DNA from: Brachionus rotundiformis
Taxonomy: Eukaryota > Rotifera > Eurotatoria > Ploima > Brachionidae
Length of the DNA: 64,000 bases
Reading direction: 5' to 3'
Assembly (NCBI GenBank): GCA_016802295.1
Contig: JAESIW010000090.1
Location: 310,001 to 374,000, forward strand
Shown in pieces: positions 56,048 to 64,000 of this stretch (positions are counted from its first letter, which is position 1; each line of letters starts with the position of its first letter). The notes under the pieces are model-generated. The model saw only the letters and a list, made by a program, of their open reading frames with translations, was not told where the DNA came from and searched no databases. The translations under genes were made by a program, and so were the position numbers.

Positions 56048-56761
56048 ATGGTAAGCTAAAACGACCATGAGCCAGTGGTTTAGTAAAAATTTTGAATTTA
56101 ATTTAAGAGAGTGATTATTTTTATTAGTTTGAGTTTTTTGGCAATTACCAGTGCCATGTTTATACCATCTTTGGACGGTAAGCGCCTATTTAAGCGTGCT
56201 TGGTGCCTATTTAGACATTTTGTTTAAGACTTGGACCCGGAGAGTAATTTGGAAGTGTTTGCCGAGGAAAGTTCAGAACCAGCTACGCTTGCTCAAGAAA
56301 CAACCACAACTACGGAATCTTCAACCACCACTGGTCAAACAACTTATGAAACCAGCTCTTACGAGACCAGCACTCAAGCTTCTTCGACAACTTCACAGCC
56401 CACTAGTCCTCAGACTACCACCACTTCCACTACATCTACCACTACACAGGCATCTACAAGCCGAGCTGGCTACACAAAAAGCTCTTATGGGCCGAGAATG
56501 TTCCGTCCTGTCCATCCAGCCAGAAGAAATGGCCCAATCAGACCAATTATGGCCAGGAAACTGATTCCAAGACCAATTCACCATGTGCGCACAAGACCAA
56601 TTCATCATGTGCGCGCAAGACCTGTCCAAATGACATCGGTCATAAATGCAAGAATGAAAGCGCCCATGCGCAGACCAGCGCCAAGACCAATGAGACCAGT
56701 TCAGCGCATCATTAAACACAAATTTGTCACAAGACCAATGTTTACCAATAGATTACATTAA
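56048..56761 (+). CDS. Secreted Thr-rich, Arg/Pro-rich mucin-like protein
   Basis: Three coding exons: 56048-56050 (only the ATG), 56108-56177 and 56229-56761; 606 nt and 201 residues. Joining them gives the signal peptide MRVIIFISLSFLAITSA. An acidic segment (DDLDPESNLEVFAEE) leads into about 60 residues that are mostly Thr/Ser (expected O-glycosylation), then a strongly basic tail of Arg, Pro, His and Met with the repeat PIHHVRTR/PIHHVRAR and multiple RP pairs. Opposite charge plus mucin block suggests a matrix or mucus component that binds polyanions. No homologous family was recognised. The single-codon first exon is inferred from splice signals and phase. Confidence 0.65.
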
Positions 56762-57187
56762 TATATTTATTTACATTATTTTTTTATTATTATTTTTATT
56801 TTATATTTATTTAATAATAAATCGTTTTACCAATAAAGAAAACTTCTTTACAAATTTGATGTTATTTGGTTAGTTAAGTTTAATTTAGAAAAATAAGTAA
56901 ATTAAGTCAAAATGAGTTTATTAAAAATGAATTAAAAAATGATATATTGATCTATTGATAATTCAATTTTTATAAAGCTTAAGTAAAAGACTGTTGAGCG
57001 TGGTAAATGATTTAAATGGAAGAAAAGGATTAGTGACGCTCTTAATTAAACAAAGAAAATTAAACACTTTGTTAAAAGGTTTGGTAAAATAAAGCTTGTT
57101 AGCTGTTTAGTTGCATAATTTTCTGGCTATATAAGTCGATTAAATTTTTATTTTAAAAAACATTATTTGAATAAAGAATAAGTTAAA
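56762..57187. other. AT-rich spacer
   Basis: Contains a TATATAA-like element (57129-57135) about 55 bp before the next start codon. No gene. Confidence 0.4.
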
Positions 57188-58171
57188 ATGGAAAAATTGG
57201 CGATATTGATGTGTTTGTTGGCTTTGGCCAATTGTATGTACCTTCCAGCTAATTTTAACCAAGATAGTGGATCAGATTTAAAAGAAGTAAAGGTTTCTTA
57301 TGACAATCATCTTTACAAACCACATCATAGTTTTCCATCATATAAACCAAACTATGAACCAATAACAAAAGCTCCTGTGCCAATATACAATTATGGATAT
57401 TATGAAGAATCAAAGCCTCAGCCAACATATGAAACTACCACCGCTGCTCCTGCACCAAGTTATCCAACTTATCAACCACAACCATCTTATCCAAAATATG
57501 AAACTACCACCGCTGCTCCTGCACCAAGTTATCCAACTTATCAACCACAACCTCAACCATCTTATCCATCATATGAACCACAGCCACAACCTCAGCCACA
57601 ACCATCTTATCCAAAATATGAAACTACCACAGCTGCTCCTGCACCAAGTTATCCAACTTATCAACCACAACCTCAACCATCTTATCCATCATATGAACCA
57701 CAGCCACAACCTCAGCCACAGCCATCTTATCCAACTTATCAACCACAACCACAACCTCAACCATCTTATCCATCATATGAACCACAACCAAGGCCAAGCT
57801 ATCCTTCATATCAACCTCAACAACAACCTCAACCATCTTATCCATCATATGAACCACAACCACAGCCTCAACCACAGCCATCTTATCCATCATATGAACC
57901 ACAATCTTCTCCAGACTATGGATATCAAGCTGAGCAGAAGTACGACTCTGTTGTTCCAAATTACTCACAACCAGAATCTGCCTATTATGAGTCCGAATCA
58001 AATTATGCACCAGAAGAAGAATATAACCAAGAGGATAAATACGCACCATACGAACAACCATCATATATGCAAAACGAATCAAATGCCGCTCCACAACCAA
58101 TGTATCAGGCATATGAACAACAAGTTCCACAACAACATTACCAACCCCAAGCTCAATACTACCAAATGTAG
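57188..58171 (+). CDS. Secreted Tyr/Pro/Gln/Ser-repeat protein (adhesive- or cuticle-like)
   Basis: Single exon, 327 residues. Signal peptide MEKLAILMCLLALANC. Residues about 75-240 are tandem repeats built from SYPTYQPQPQP, SYPSYEPQPQPQPQP and a longer unit YETTTAAPAPSYPTYQP repeated three times. The C-terminal 80 residues are Tyr/Glu/Gln-rich and acidic. No Cys outside the signal region, so no disulfide network. Tyr in Pro-rich tandem repeats is the pattern of mussel-foot-type adhesives, extensins and some cuticle or eggshell proteins, where Tyr is oxidised to DOPA or dityrosine. Function here is inference. Repeats are nearly identical at DNA level, so copy number is likely polymorphic. Confidence 0.8.
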   Translation: MEKLAILMCLLALANCMYLPANFNQDSGSDLKEVKVSYDNHLYKPHHSFPSYKPNYEPITKAPVPIYNYGYYEESKPQPTYETTTAAPAPSYPTYQPQPSYPKYETTTAAPAPSYPTYQPQPQPSYPSYEPQPQPQPQPSYPKYETTTAAPAPSYPTYQPQPQPSYPSYEPQPQPQPQPSYPTYQPQPQPQPSYPSYEPQPRPSYPSYQPQQQPQPSYPSYEPQPQPQPQPSYPSYEPQSSPDYGYQAEQKYDSVVPNYSQPESAYYESESNYAPEEEYNQEDKYAPYEQPSYMQNESNAAPQPMYQAYEQQVPQQHYQPQAQYYQM

Positions 58172-58447
58172 AATTGATATTATATTATTATTTTTATTTT
58201 AGTTTTTATATTTTCATTTCATTTTTAATCAATTTATCCGTATTTAGTGAATAAAATTTTTAAGCATCTAAACTTACTAATTTATTTAAATCCTATTTTA
58301 ATCTTAAAATAAAATCATCTAATTAAATAAATAAATTTATTAAAACAATTTCAAATATTTCATATTATTAAAATTTCAACTAAAAATTAATAAATTAACA
58401 GAAAAAAAAACAATCAACAACAATTAAAATTATCTTAATTAGCTTGA
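58172..58447. other. Convergent 3' spacer
   Basis: AT-rich; poly(A) signals of the two convergent genes are expected here (AATAAA at 58250). Confidence 0.4.
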
Positions 58448-59055
58448 TTATTGGCTATCAGCCCATTGACATTGTTGCGTCTCCTCGGAGAACACCAACG
58501 GCCTTGGACAATACTTCATATACATGTCGTACTCATGGCAATGAATGTAAATGGACTGATCTAGTTGAGTGGCGAACGCTTCCAGCTCGCTCTCGTCGTC
58601 CAGACACGGGTTCGGCTCGCTCTCCTGGTCACAGCTCACTCCGAACGCTTTGTTATCAAAACACGTGCAATAGTACGGCACTGGACTATCGTATGGCAAC
58701 GAGTGGCACTGGCCGTTCGATCCGCACGGATTGGACACACAAAAATCCGGCGCTTGCTCACAATCTTTGCCCAAAAAGCCAGCCGGACACTCGCACCTGT
58801 AATCACCATCCAAGTCGACACACTTGGCTCCATACTGGCACGGACTCGACTCGCATCCAATGTCTACTTGTGCCGATGTGTAATCGCACCGGTCCAAATA
58901 CGAGTTAAACACCAGCCCGTCCGGACAGTCCATTATACTGAACTCGTAATCATCTAAGCACACTATGAACTGATTGGGATTTTTTGGATTTGCCAAACGA
59001 TCAATTAGCTCACGTGTACTGCACATACGTGTTATGTTGTGGACAAATTCTTTGT
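58448..59055 (-). CDS. CBM14-EGF-EGF-CBM14 protein B (5' end unresolved)
   Basis: The open frame carries the full module order of protein A: CBM14 (MCSTRELIDRL, QFIVCLDDYEFSIMDCPDG, DRCDY), EGF 1 (CESSPCQYGAKC, CECPAGFLGKDCE), EGF 2 (CVSNPCGSNGQC, YYCTCFDN) and a terminal CBM14-like module (IYIHCHEYDMYMKYCPRPL, QQCQWADSQ). It begins at a probable acceptor (TTGCAAG, exon start about 59055). I could not find an exon with a signal peptide between it and the gene at 59403. Either a tiny start exon and a diverged signal exon are hidden in the 59.06-59.40 kb AT-rich stretch, or this copy has lost its secretion signal. The first in-frame ATG is at 59026. Confidence 0.78.
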
Positions 59056-59402
59056 CTTGCAAGTACTCTTGATTTACATATTAAGTTCATAGCATGTAAA
59101 AAAAAACATCAAATTTTCTTTAATTTATTCAACAAAATATTGCAATTTATCTCAAGTAAAATTTTATCAATTAATAAAATAAATGAATAGAACAATGAAA
59201 AAAAGTTAATTGAATTGATGGATAAATGTAAAAATTCATGCACAAATTTATTTCTAATCTTTTGTTCGATGCTTTGAAAAAGGCATTTGTTGTTTGATCA
59301 TTTAATTTCTCCAAACCTTGTAAAATAAATACTCAAATGTTGCTGCATAGTTTTTGAAGTTTAAAGAAATGTGATGAAAATGCATGAATACACTTAGCTT
59401 GT
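59056..59402. other. AT-rich interval between matrix genes
   Basis: Should contain the missing 5' exon(s) of protein B if that gene is intact. I found no hydrophobic start exon in it. Confidence 0.4.
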
Positions 59403-60114
59403 TTAATTGCAACCAATAGGAAACATTTTAAGATTGTAGAGAATACTTCTTCTGCATAAATTAAGAAAAGCAGCATGACTCTTTCGACTTGATATGATTT
59501 TGTTCTCTTTTTGAACGATTGTGTCGAACGGGTCCTGGACACAGGTGAATCCGTCCTGGAACTGTTCGTCCAATTGACACGTGTAGCCGGACTCGCACGG
59601 ACTCGACTCGCAAGGGTTTTGCACCGGCTTGCGTCGATCCTTGAGCACGCTTATCTGGTCCGATGAGACGATGTTGTTTAGATTGTCTTTTATTGCTGAG
59701 GAGTATAGTGTCTCTATGTCCTTGTAGATTTGTCGCGCTTGTTGTGTCTGTGGCGATTTGTCTATCTCGGCCAGGCAAATGTAGTTGTTGTCCGGCAACG
59801 ATTTGCATATTGTGCCAAAAGAGCACGGGCTTGAGATGCAGGCGTCGTAGTCGTGTTCATATGTGTTGGCAAAGTTTATTGGCGGCTTAAAGTTAAGAAG
59901 CCTTGGCGCTTCGTCAATGCACTCGTAGCCAAAGTTCACTTTGGCTACACATATTTGACCAAGGCTACATGGCGAAAACAGACATGCATCGTCTTAATGA
60001 AAGGAATGGTTAATTTTGGTCTAATTAGGGTCAAGTTGGCAAGTGCTTACCACTAATTGGAGACGAGCCGCATATAGCTATTAGTGCCACTGTTAGTAAA
60101 CAAATTAGATACAT
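59403..60114 (-). CDS. Secreted Cys-rich protein with degenerate EGF modules
   Basis: Two exons, 60114-60051 and 59992-59403; 654 nt and 217 residues. Signal peptide MYLICLLTVALIAICGS, cleaved before SPISDDAC. Three short Cys modules follow: ACLFSPCSLGQICVAK, ACISSPCSFGTICKSL and PCESSPCESGYTCQLDEQF, each with the C-x4-C-x5-C spacing of the first half of an EGF domain but without a complete second half. Modules 2 and 3 are separated by a helical, Lys/Asp/Ser-rich linker. It lacks chitin-binding modules but sits between two genes that have them, so it likely belongs to the same matrix. The C-terminus (about 30 residues) is not recognisable. Confidence 0.7.
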
Positions 60115-60551
60115 CACTGTATATTTTTTTTGTATTGTGTTCAAATATTAGTCGGCTTAAGCTATCTTTGGCTCAAACAAATGCATGTGTCTTTTATTTT
60201 TTGAAATTTGAAATAATCCAGGCAACGACCTTGACCTTTATTGGTAATGACAACGAACAGACTGCATTAGACTGGCTTAGATAATCATTAAAACATCCAA
60301 AACAGAAGATTTTTGTTGCATTTTTTGAAAAAAAAAATTAGACTACAATTGTAGCTACGATTGTAGGCTACAAATTGTAGGCTACAATTGTAGTGTATTT
60401 AGGATTCAAAAAAAAGTGATATATATTTGATAGATTTAAGAGATTAATAATTAAGAGAAAAATAGATTTTTTATTAAAATAAAATAAATAAAAAAGACTA
60501 AAATAACTTTTTAAAAAAATAACAACATTAACAAAAATAGATGGGCTGAGT
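60115..60551. other. Spacer with palindromic CTACAATTGTAG repeats
   Basis: At about 60342-60393 the block CTACAATTGTAG occurs twice, with GTAGGCTACAA repeated between. A related TGTAGCCTACATTGTAGCC lies at about 62533-62551, on the far side of the next gene. May be a DNA-binding site, a hairpin, or a small inverted-repeat element. Confidence 0.5.
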
Positions 60552-62201
60552 TTAAGACCAGTCACAGGCTTGCTTTGATGGCGAGAAGACAAGTGGAGCT
60601 TGGCAGAATTGGAAATGAGGTCGGGCACCTTCACAGTGAGCGAAAACATTCGAGCCAAGATTTGAGGCGAACATTTTGAAGTTAGATCCAGGATTCAAGC
60701 ATGGATTTGGCTCGGTTTGTTCACAATTTGAACCGTAGCTACGGCCTCCATTGCACAAACAGATGTGACCTAGAGGACTGCCAGCTTGTGTTGCCATACA
60801 AAATCCACTTGATCCACACGGACTAGTTGTGCACGAGTCTTCTCGTTCACAAGTCTTGCCAGCAAATCCAGCCGGACATTCACATCTGAATGAAGAGCCC
60901 AATTCAACACATTTACCATCATTTTGGCACGGATTTGATGCGCACATATTTGGCACATCTTGGTGCAAGTCACATCTTTGCAAATGTGAATTGTAAATCA
61001 AATGAGCTGGACACGCCATTACTGTGAATTCGCCAAATCCGTAGCATATGACAAATTGGTTTGAATTGCTCGGGTGTGCAACTATTTCACCTGGTTGAGC
61101 ATTTTGGCAAAAGTCTCCATTTTGTTGACGCACTGATGGTTGTTGTTGCTGTTGCTGAGGTCTTTGTTGCATTGGTTGTTGTTGCTGCTGTTGCTGAGGT
61201 CTTTGTTGCATTGGTTGCTGTTGTTGTTGTTGCTGTGGTCTTGGTTGCATTGGTTGTTGTTGCTGTTGAACTTGTTGCAGTTGTTGTTGTGGTGGATTTG
61301 GTTGTTGAAATTGTGGTTTGATTAATTGCTGTTGTGGCACTTGTTGCTGAACTGGCTGCTGTTGTTGTGGTATTGCCAAATTTCTTTGCTGTTGGATCAT
61401 TTGTTGCTGCTGTCTAATTTGATCCTGTAACAATTGTTGCTCTCTTTGAGAAGAAGTTCCAGCTTGTTGTTGCGGTTGCTGCTGTGGCACTTGTTGCTGA
61501 ACTGGCTGCTGTTGTTGTGGTGTTGGCAAATTTCTTTGCTGTTGGATCATTTGTTGCTGTTGTTGCTGTTGAACTGGTTGCTGAAGTTGTGGTGTGACCA
61601 TTTGTCCTTGCTGTTGTTGTGGTTGGTGAGCAGAGTTGACACTTTGGATCATTTGTTGCTGCTTTCTAATTTGATCCTGTAACAATTGTTGTTCTCTTTG
61701 AGAAGCAGTTCCAGCTTGTTGTTGCTGAGGTTGAGCTTGCTGCTGCTGCTGCTGTGGCATTTGTTGCTGAACTGGTTGCTGCTGTTGTGGTGTTGGCAAA
61801 TTTCTTTGTTGTTGCATGATTTGCTGTTGTTGTGGTTGGTGAGCAGAGTTGACGCTTTGGATCAATTGTTGCTGGTTCATGACTTGCTGCTGGAGCAATT
61901 GTTGTTCGCGCGGAGAAGCAGAGCCAGAAAGGACAGTTGGTTGAGGAGCTTGGGCGAATTGCTGCTGCTGGCCCATTTGAGAATTAAAACCATTGTTCAT
62001 GCTAACAATGGCCGGTGGGCTCGAGCGTGGAATGGGCACAAATGGAAAGTCGCTGGGAGTTTGCTGTGCCAAAGGGCGTAGTCTGTTCTGAACAGCTCTG
62101 GACAAGGCCTTTACTCTTTCGGATTTTTTGCCAATCACGCCGCTTGAGCTTACCGACGCGATTAATAACAAAATTGACAATAAACAAAGCTTTGAATTCA
62201 T
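60552..62201 (-). CDS. Secreted Gln-rich CBM14-EGF-EGF-CBM14 protein C
   Basis: Single exon, 549 residues. Signal peptide MNSKLCLLSILLLIASVSSS. Residues about 75-365 are a Gln/Pro-rich low-complexity arm with repeated blocks (RNLPTPQQQQPVQQQ, SQREQQLLQDQIRQQQQMI, SVNSAHQPQQQQ, and PMQQRPQQQQQQQ near the end). Then come CBM14 (FCQNAQPGEIVAHPSNSNQF, VMACPAHLIYN, QRCDL), EGF 1 (CASNPCQNDGKC, CECPAGFAGKTCE), EGF 2 (CTTSPCGSSGFC, ICLCNGG) and a terminal CBM14-like module (VFAHCEGARPHFQFCQAPLV, QACDWS). It is the same C-terminal cassette as proteins A and B with a long Gln arm added, as in structural proteins whose Gln/Lys can be transglutaminase-linked. The many antisense frames are shadows of the CAG/CAA repeats. 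Confidence 0.88.
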   Translation of the reverse strand: MNSKLCLLSILLLIASVSSSGVIGKKSERVKALSRAVQNRLRPLAQQTPSDFPFVPIPRSSPPAIVSMNNGFNSQMGQQQQFAQAPQPTVLSGSASPREQQLLQQQVMNQQQLIQSVNSAHQPQQQQIMQQQRNLPTPQQQQPVQQQMPQQQQQQAQPQQQQAGTASQREQQLLQDQIRKQQQMIQSVNSAHQPQQQQGQMVTPQLQQPVQQQQQQQMIQQQRNLPTPQQQQPVQQQVPQQQPQQQAGTSSQREQQLLQDQIRQQQQMIQQQRNLAIPQQQQPVQQQVPQQQLIKPQFQQPNPPQQQLQQVQQQQQPMQPRPQQQQQQQPMQQRPQQQQQQQPMQQRPQQQQQQPSVRQQNGDFCQNAQPGEIVAHPSNSNQFVICYGFGEFTVMACPAHLIYNSHLQRCDLHQDVPNMCASNPCQNDGKCVELGSSFRCECPAGFAGKTCEREDSCTTSPCGSSGFCMATQAGSPLGHICLCNGGRSYGSNCEQTEPNPCLNPGSNFKMFASNLGSNVFAHCEGARPHFQFCQAPLVFSPSKQACDWS

Positions 62202-64000
62202 GATATTTTTTTTTATTTAAAAAATTAAATTCAAATGATATTTTAGACGATAGATTTATAATCTTTTCTATTCAAATGTATACATCAATGTTGAATAAGA
62301 GTATAAATTTGTTCTATGGACTAGATTAAGCTTTAGCTTTTTTTAGCTTATCTCCCAAGCTAAAATGATTTTTTTGCTGAATAAGCCACGTGCTTTATTA
62401 TTTTTATTTAACAATTATTATTAGCTAGATTACCAATCTTGCCATCCGGATAAAAGCTAACAATTCACTTTTCCATGCATATGCATATGTCAATTTAATA
62501 TTCTTGTAAATAGTTTATTAATAGTCATCAATGTAGCCTACATTGTAGCCATTCAAATTTTAAAATAAAATAAAAAAATTATCAAAACTTTTTATATAAA
62601 CAAAATTTAACAATTTAAAATAAAATTATATATGCATTTTACTTTAATATTTAAATATTTTGCATTTATTTAATTTAAATTTTTTTGTATGTCTATTAAA
62701 AGTATACTAAAGAGTTGATAAAGAGCTTGTTTTTGACTAACTGAACATAAAAGTGAATTTTTTTTTTTACTTTGGTAACAAAAATGGTCGACTTTCTGTT
62801 TTTGTTATGGAATTTTTAATTAGAGTAAAAAACTCAAAGGATAATCATAAATATTTACTATAATAAACTAGCTAATTGTTAAAATATAGTTAAGCTTAAT
62901 TACGATATGTTTAAGTGGAAGAATATTTTTCTGTGCTAAAGTGCCCCGACCAACCTTTATCTAGTCTCTTAATGCTCTTTCAGCCATTAAAAATTAATAA
63001 TAATAATCTGTAAGCTTTATCGAAAAAGAGAAATCTAGAAAACAGAAGCTCTCTTTTGCCAAGACCAGATCAATTCATACAATTAATTATATATTTTTTA
63101 ATATATTTTATCATTTATATGATTCCAAGTTAGAAAACTTAAAATTCAATTACACTTAAACCAACATATTGAAAAATAAAAAAATAGGAATATTTTTATT
63201 TTGAAATTTATTTTTAGATAGCCAGTTATTTATTTAAACAAATAGAATATTAAAAAATACAAAATTCTCTCATCTAAATGATAAATAAATAATTTGAATC
63301 AAGGGTAATTTTTGACTTGGTGGTTAATGTAATAAATTGTCAATTATGTACACTCAGTTAAATTAAAAGAAGAAATTTATCCCGTTAATTAAGTTTATTA
63401 AAGTTTGAGTTTAAGTCCCATGGACATATTAAAGTATATATATAAAATTAAAAGAAATAAAAAGAAAAAAAAACACAAATATTTATAAAAATCTATCTTT
63501 AAAGATCATTTAATAAATCATAAAATTTACTTTTTATCGCGAAGGAAAGTCAAGACATTCCAACAAACTGAGCTATTTTTTATTGCTTTAAAAAGAATAT
63601 CTTGTGTCTCATGTAAAGTTGTTAAACCATCTCTTAGTGCAAGGTTTCTAACAGAGGTCTAATTCTTGAAAATTTCTTAATTGTGCTCTTTTGATTAATA
63701 AATTTTGTCTTAAGTCTAGTTCATTTAGTTTATTTTCACTAATAAAGACCAAATCTAGATGATATCGGAAAATTGATCGAGAAAACTGACTAAATTGGGA
63801 CATTAATTATTAATTAACTTTATTTTAAGAATGATCACTTCTAGTCAGAAGTAAAAAATTGAAAAATAAAAAAATATGAAATGAAAAAAATAAATGCTTG
63901 AGATATTGTAACAACTGGTGTTTAAATGCCAAACTATTGGGTCTATTTACCAAATAGAAATTTATTCAAAGTTAATGATTATATGAATAACTATAAAATT
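62202..64000. other. AT-rich terminal region, no gene seen
   Basis: 1.8 kb with no supportable gene. A tRNA-like half (box-A-like TAGCTCAGTTTGTTGG on the minus strand at about 63555-63575) is present without a matching acceptor or T-arm. Confidence 0.5.

Noticed and set aside
57393..58202. Asn/His/Leu-rich alternative frame through the Tyr-Pro repeat gene
   Set aside because: Frame shadow of the repeat; lacks a signal peptide and ends without a domain, whereas the other frame has a clear signal peptide.
61061..62081. Leu/Val-rich plus-strand frames opposite the Gln-rich gene
   Set aside because: Antisense of CAG/CAA repeats; composition artefact, not membrane proteins.
63537..63582. tRNA-like half on the minus strand with a box-A-like TAGCTCAGTTTGTTGG
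   Set aside because: No acceptor stem, T-arm or box B follows; at most a SINE or tRNA relic too short to call.

Overview
The window is animal nuclear DNA. It is strongly AT-rich (A/T runs and AATAAA motifs between genes, with GC rising in exons). Genes have a few short GT-AG introns, usually 45-120 bp. Gene content is metazoan: a novel-type protein kinase C, DAG lipase, a neuronal calcium sensor, a TINAG-like papain-fold protein, ciliary CEP41, MARVEL and CD20-like tetraspans, 7TM receptors, and chitin-binding (CBM14) plus EGF matrix proteins. A small AT-rich lophotrochozoan is the best fit, and I lean to a monogonont (Brachionus-like) rotifer. That species guess is inference only. Most multi-exon models below were rebuilt by hand; their exon lengths sum to whole codons and splice phases agree.

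Layout. 0-1 kb: reverse-transcriptase remnant of a retroelement and a second decayed ORF. 1.8-8.6 kb (-): PKC delta/theta, 9 exons. 9.7-10.4 kb: first assembly gap. 11.6-16.2 kb: two paralogous 7TM receptors (+) flanking two four-TM genes (-). 16.8-20.8 kb (-): WH1 (WASP-like) protein, a small secreted peptide, and TFIIF alpha (RAP74). 21-22.4 kb: two tandem LINE 3' ends and a GC-rich structured island. 22.5-23.6 kb (-): BTB protein with twin CRE sites upstream. 25.9-31.1 kb: mitochondrial thioredoxin (+), ADP/ATP carrier (-), second gap, SLC41 Mg2+ transporter (-). 32.8-35.6 kb (+): two lineage-specific proteins and a Rab32-like GTPase. 36-40.4 kb (-): CEP41, a repeat zone with the third gap, and PNKP without an FHA domain. 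40.7-44.9 kb (+): DAG lipase, head-to-head with PNKP, then a neuronal calcium sensor. 45.9-47.9 kb (-): TINAG-like protein. 48-54.6 kb: two tRNA-Arg(UCU) genes and a tRNA relic, a dispersed repeat, and a secreted, probably GPI-anchored triple-rhodanese protein (+). 54.9-62.2 kb: six consecutive secreted extracellular-matrix-type genes. 62.2-64 kb: no gene seen.

Most striking is the 52-62 kb stretch. It holds one surface rhodanese followed by three CBM14-EGF-EGF-CBM14 proteins (one with a long Gln-rich arm, one with its 5' end unresolved), a Cys-rich EGF-like protein, a Thr-rich/basic mucin-like protein and a Tyr-Pro-Ser repeat protein resembling adhesive or structural proteins. Together they look like a locus for a chitin-associated coat, cuticle or glue.

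A technical caution: each of the three N-gaps is flanked by two near-identical copies of the same sequence. This is the signature of two haplotypes joined end to end, so the partial second copies of thioredoxin and the ADP/ATP carrier next to the 27-kb gap are probably artefacts.
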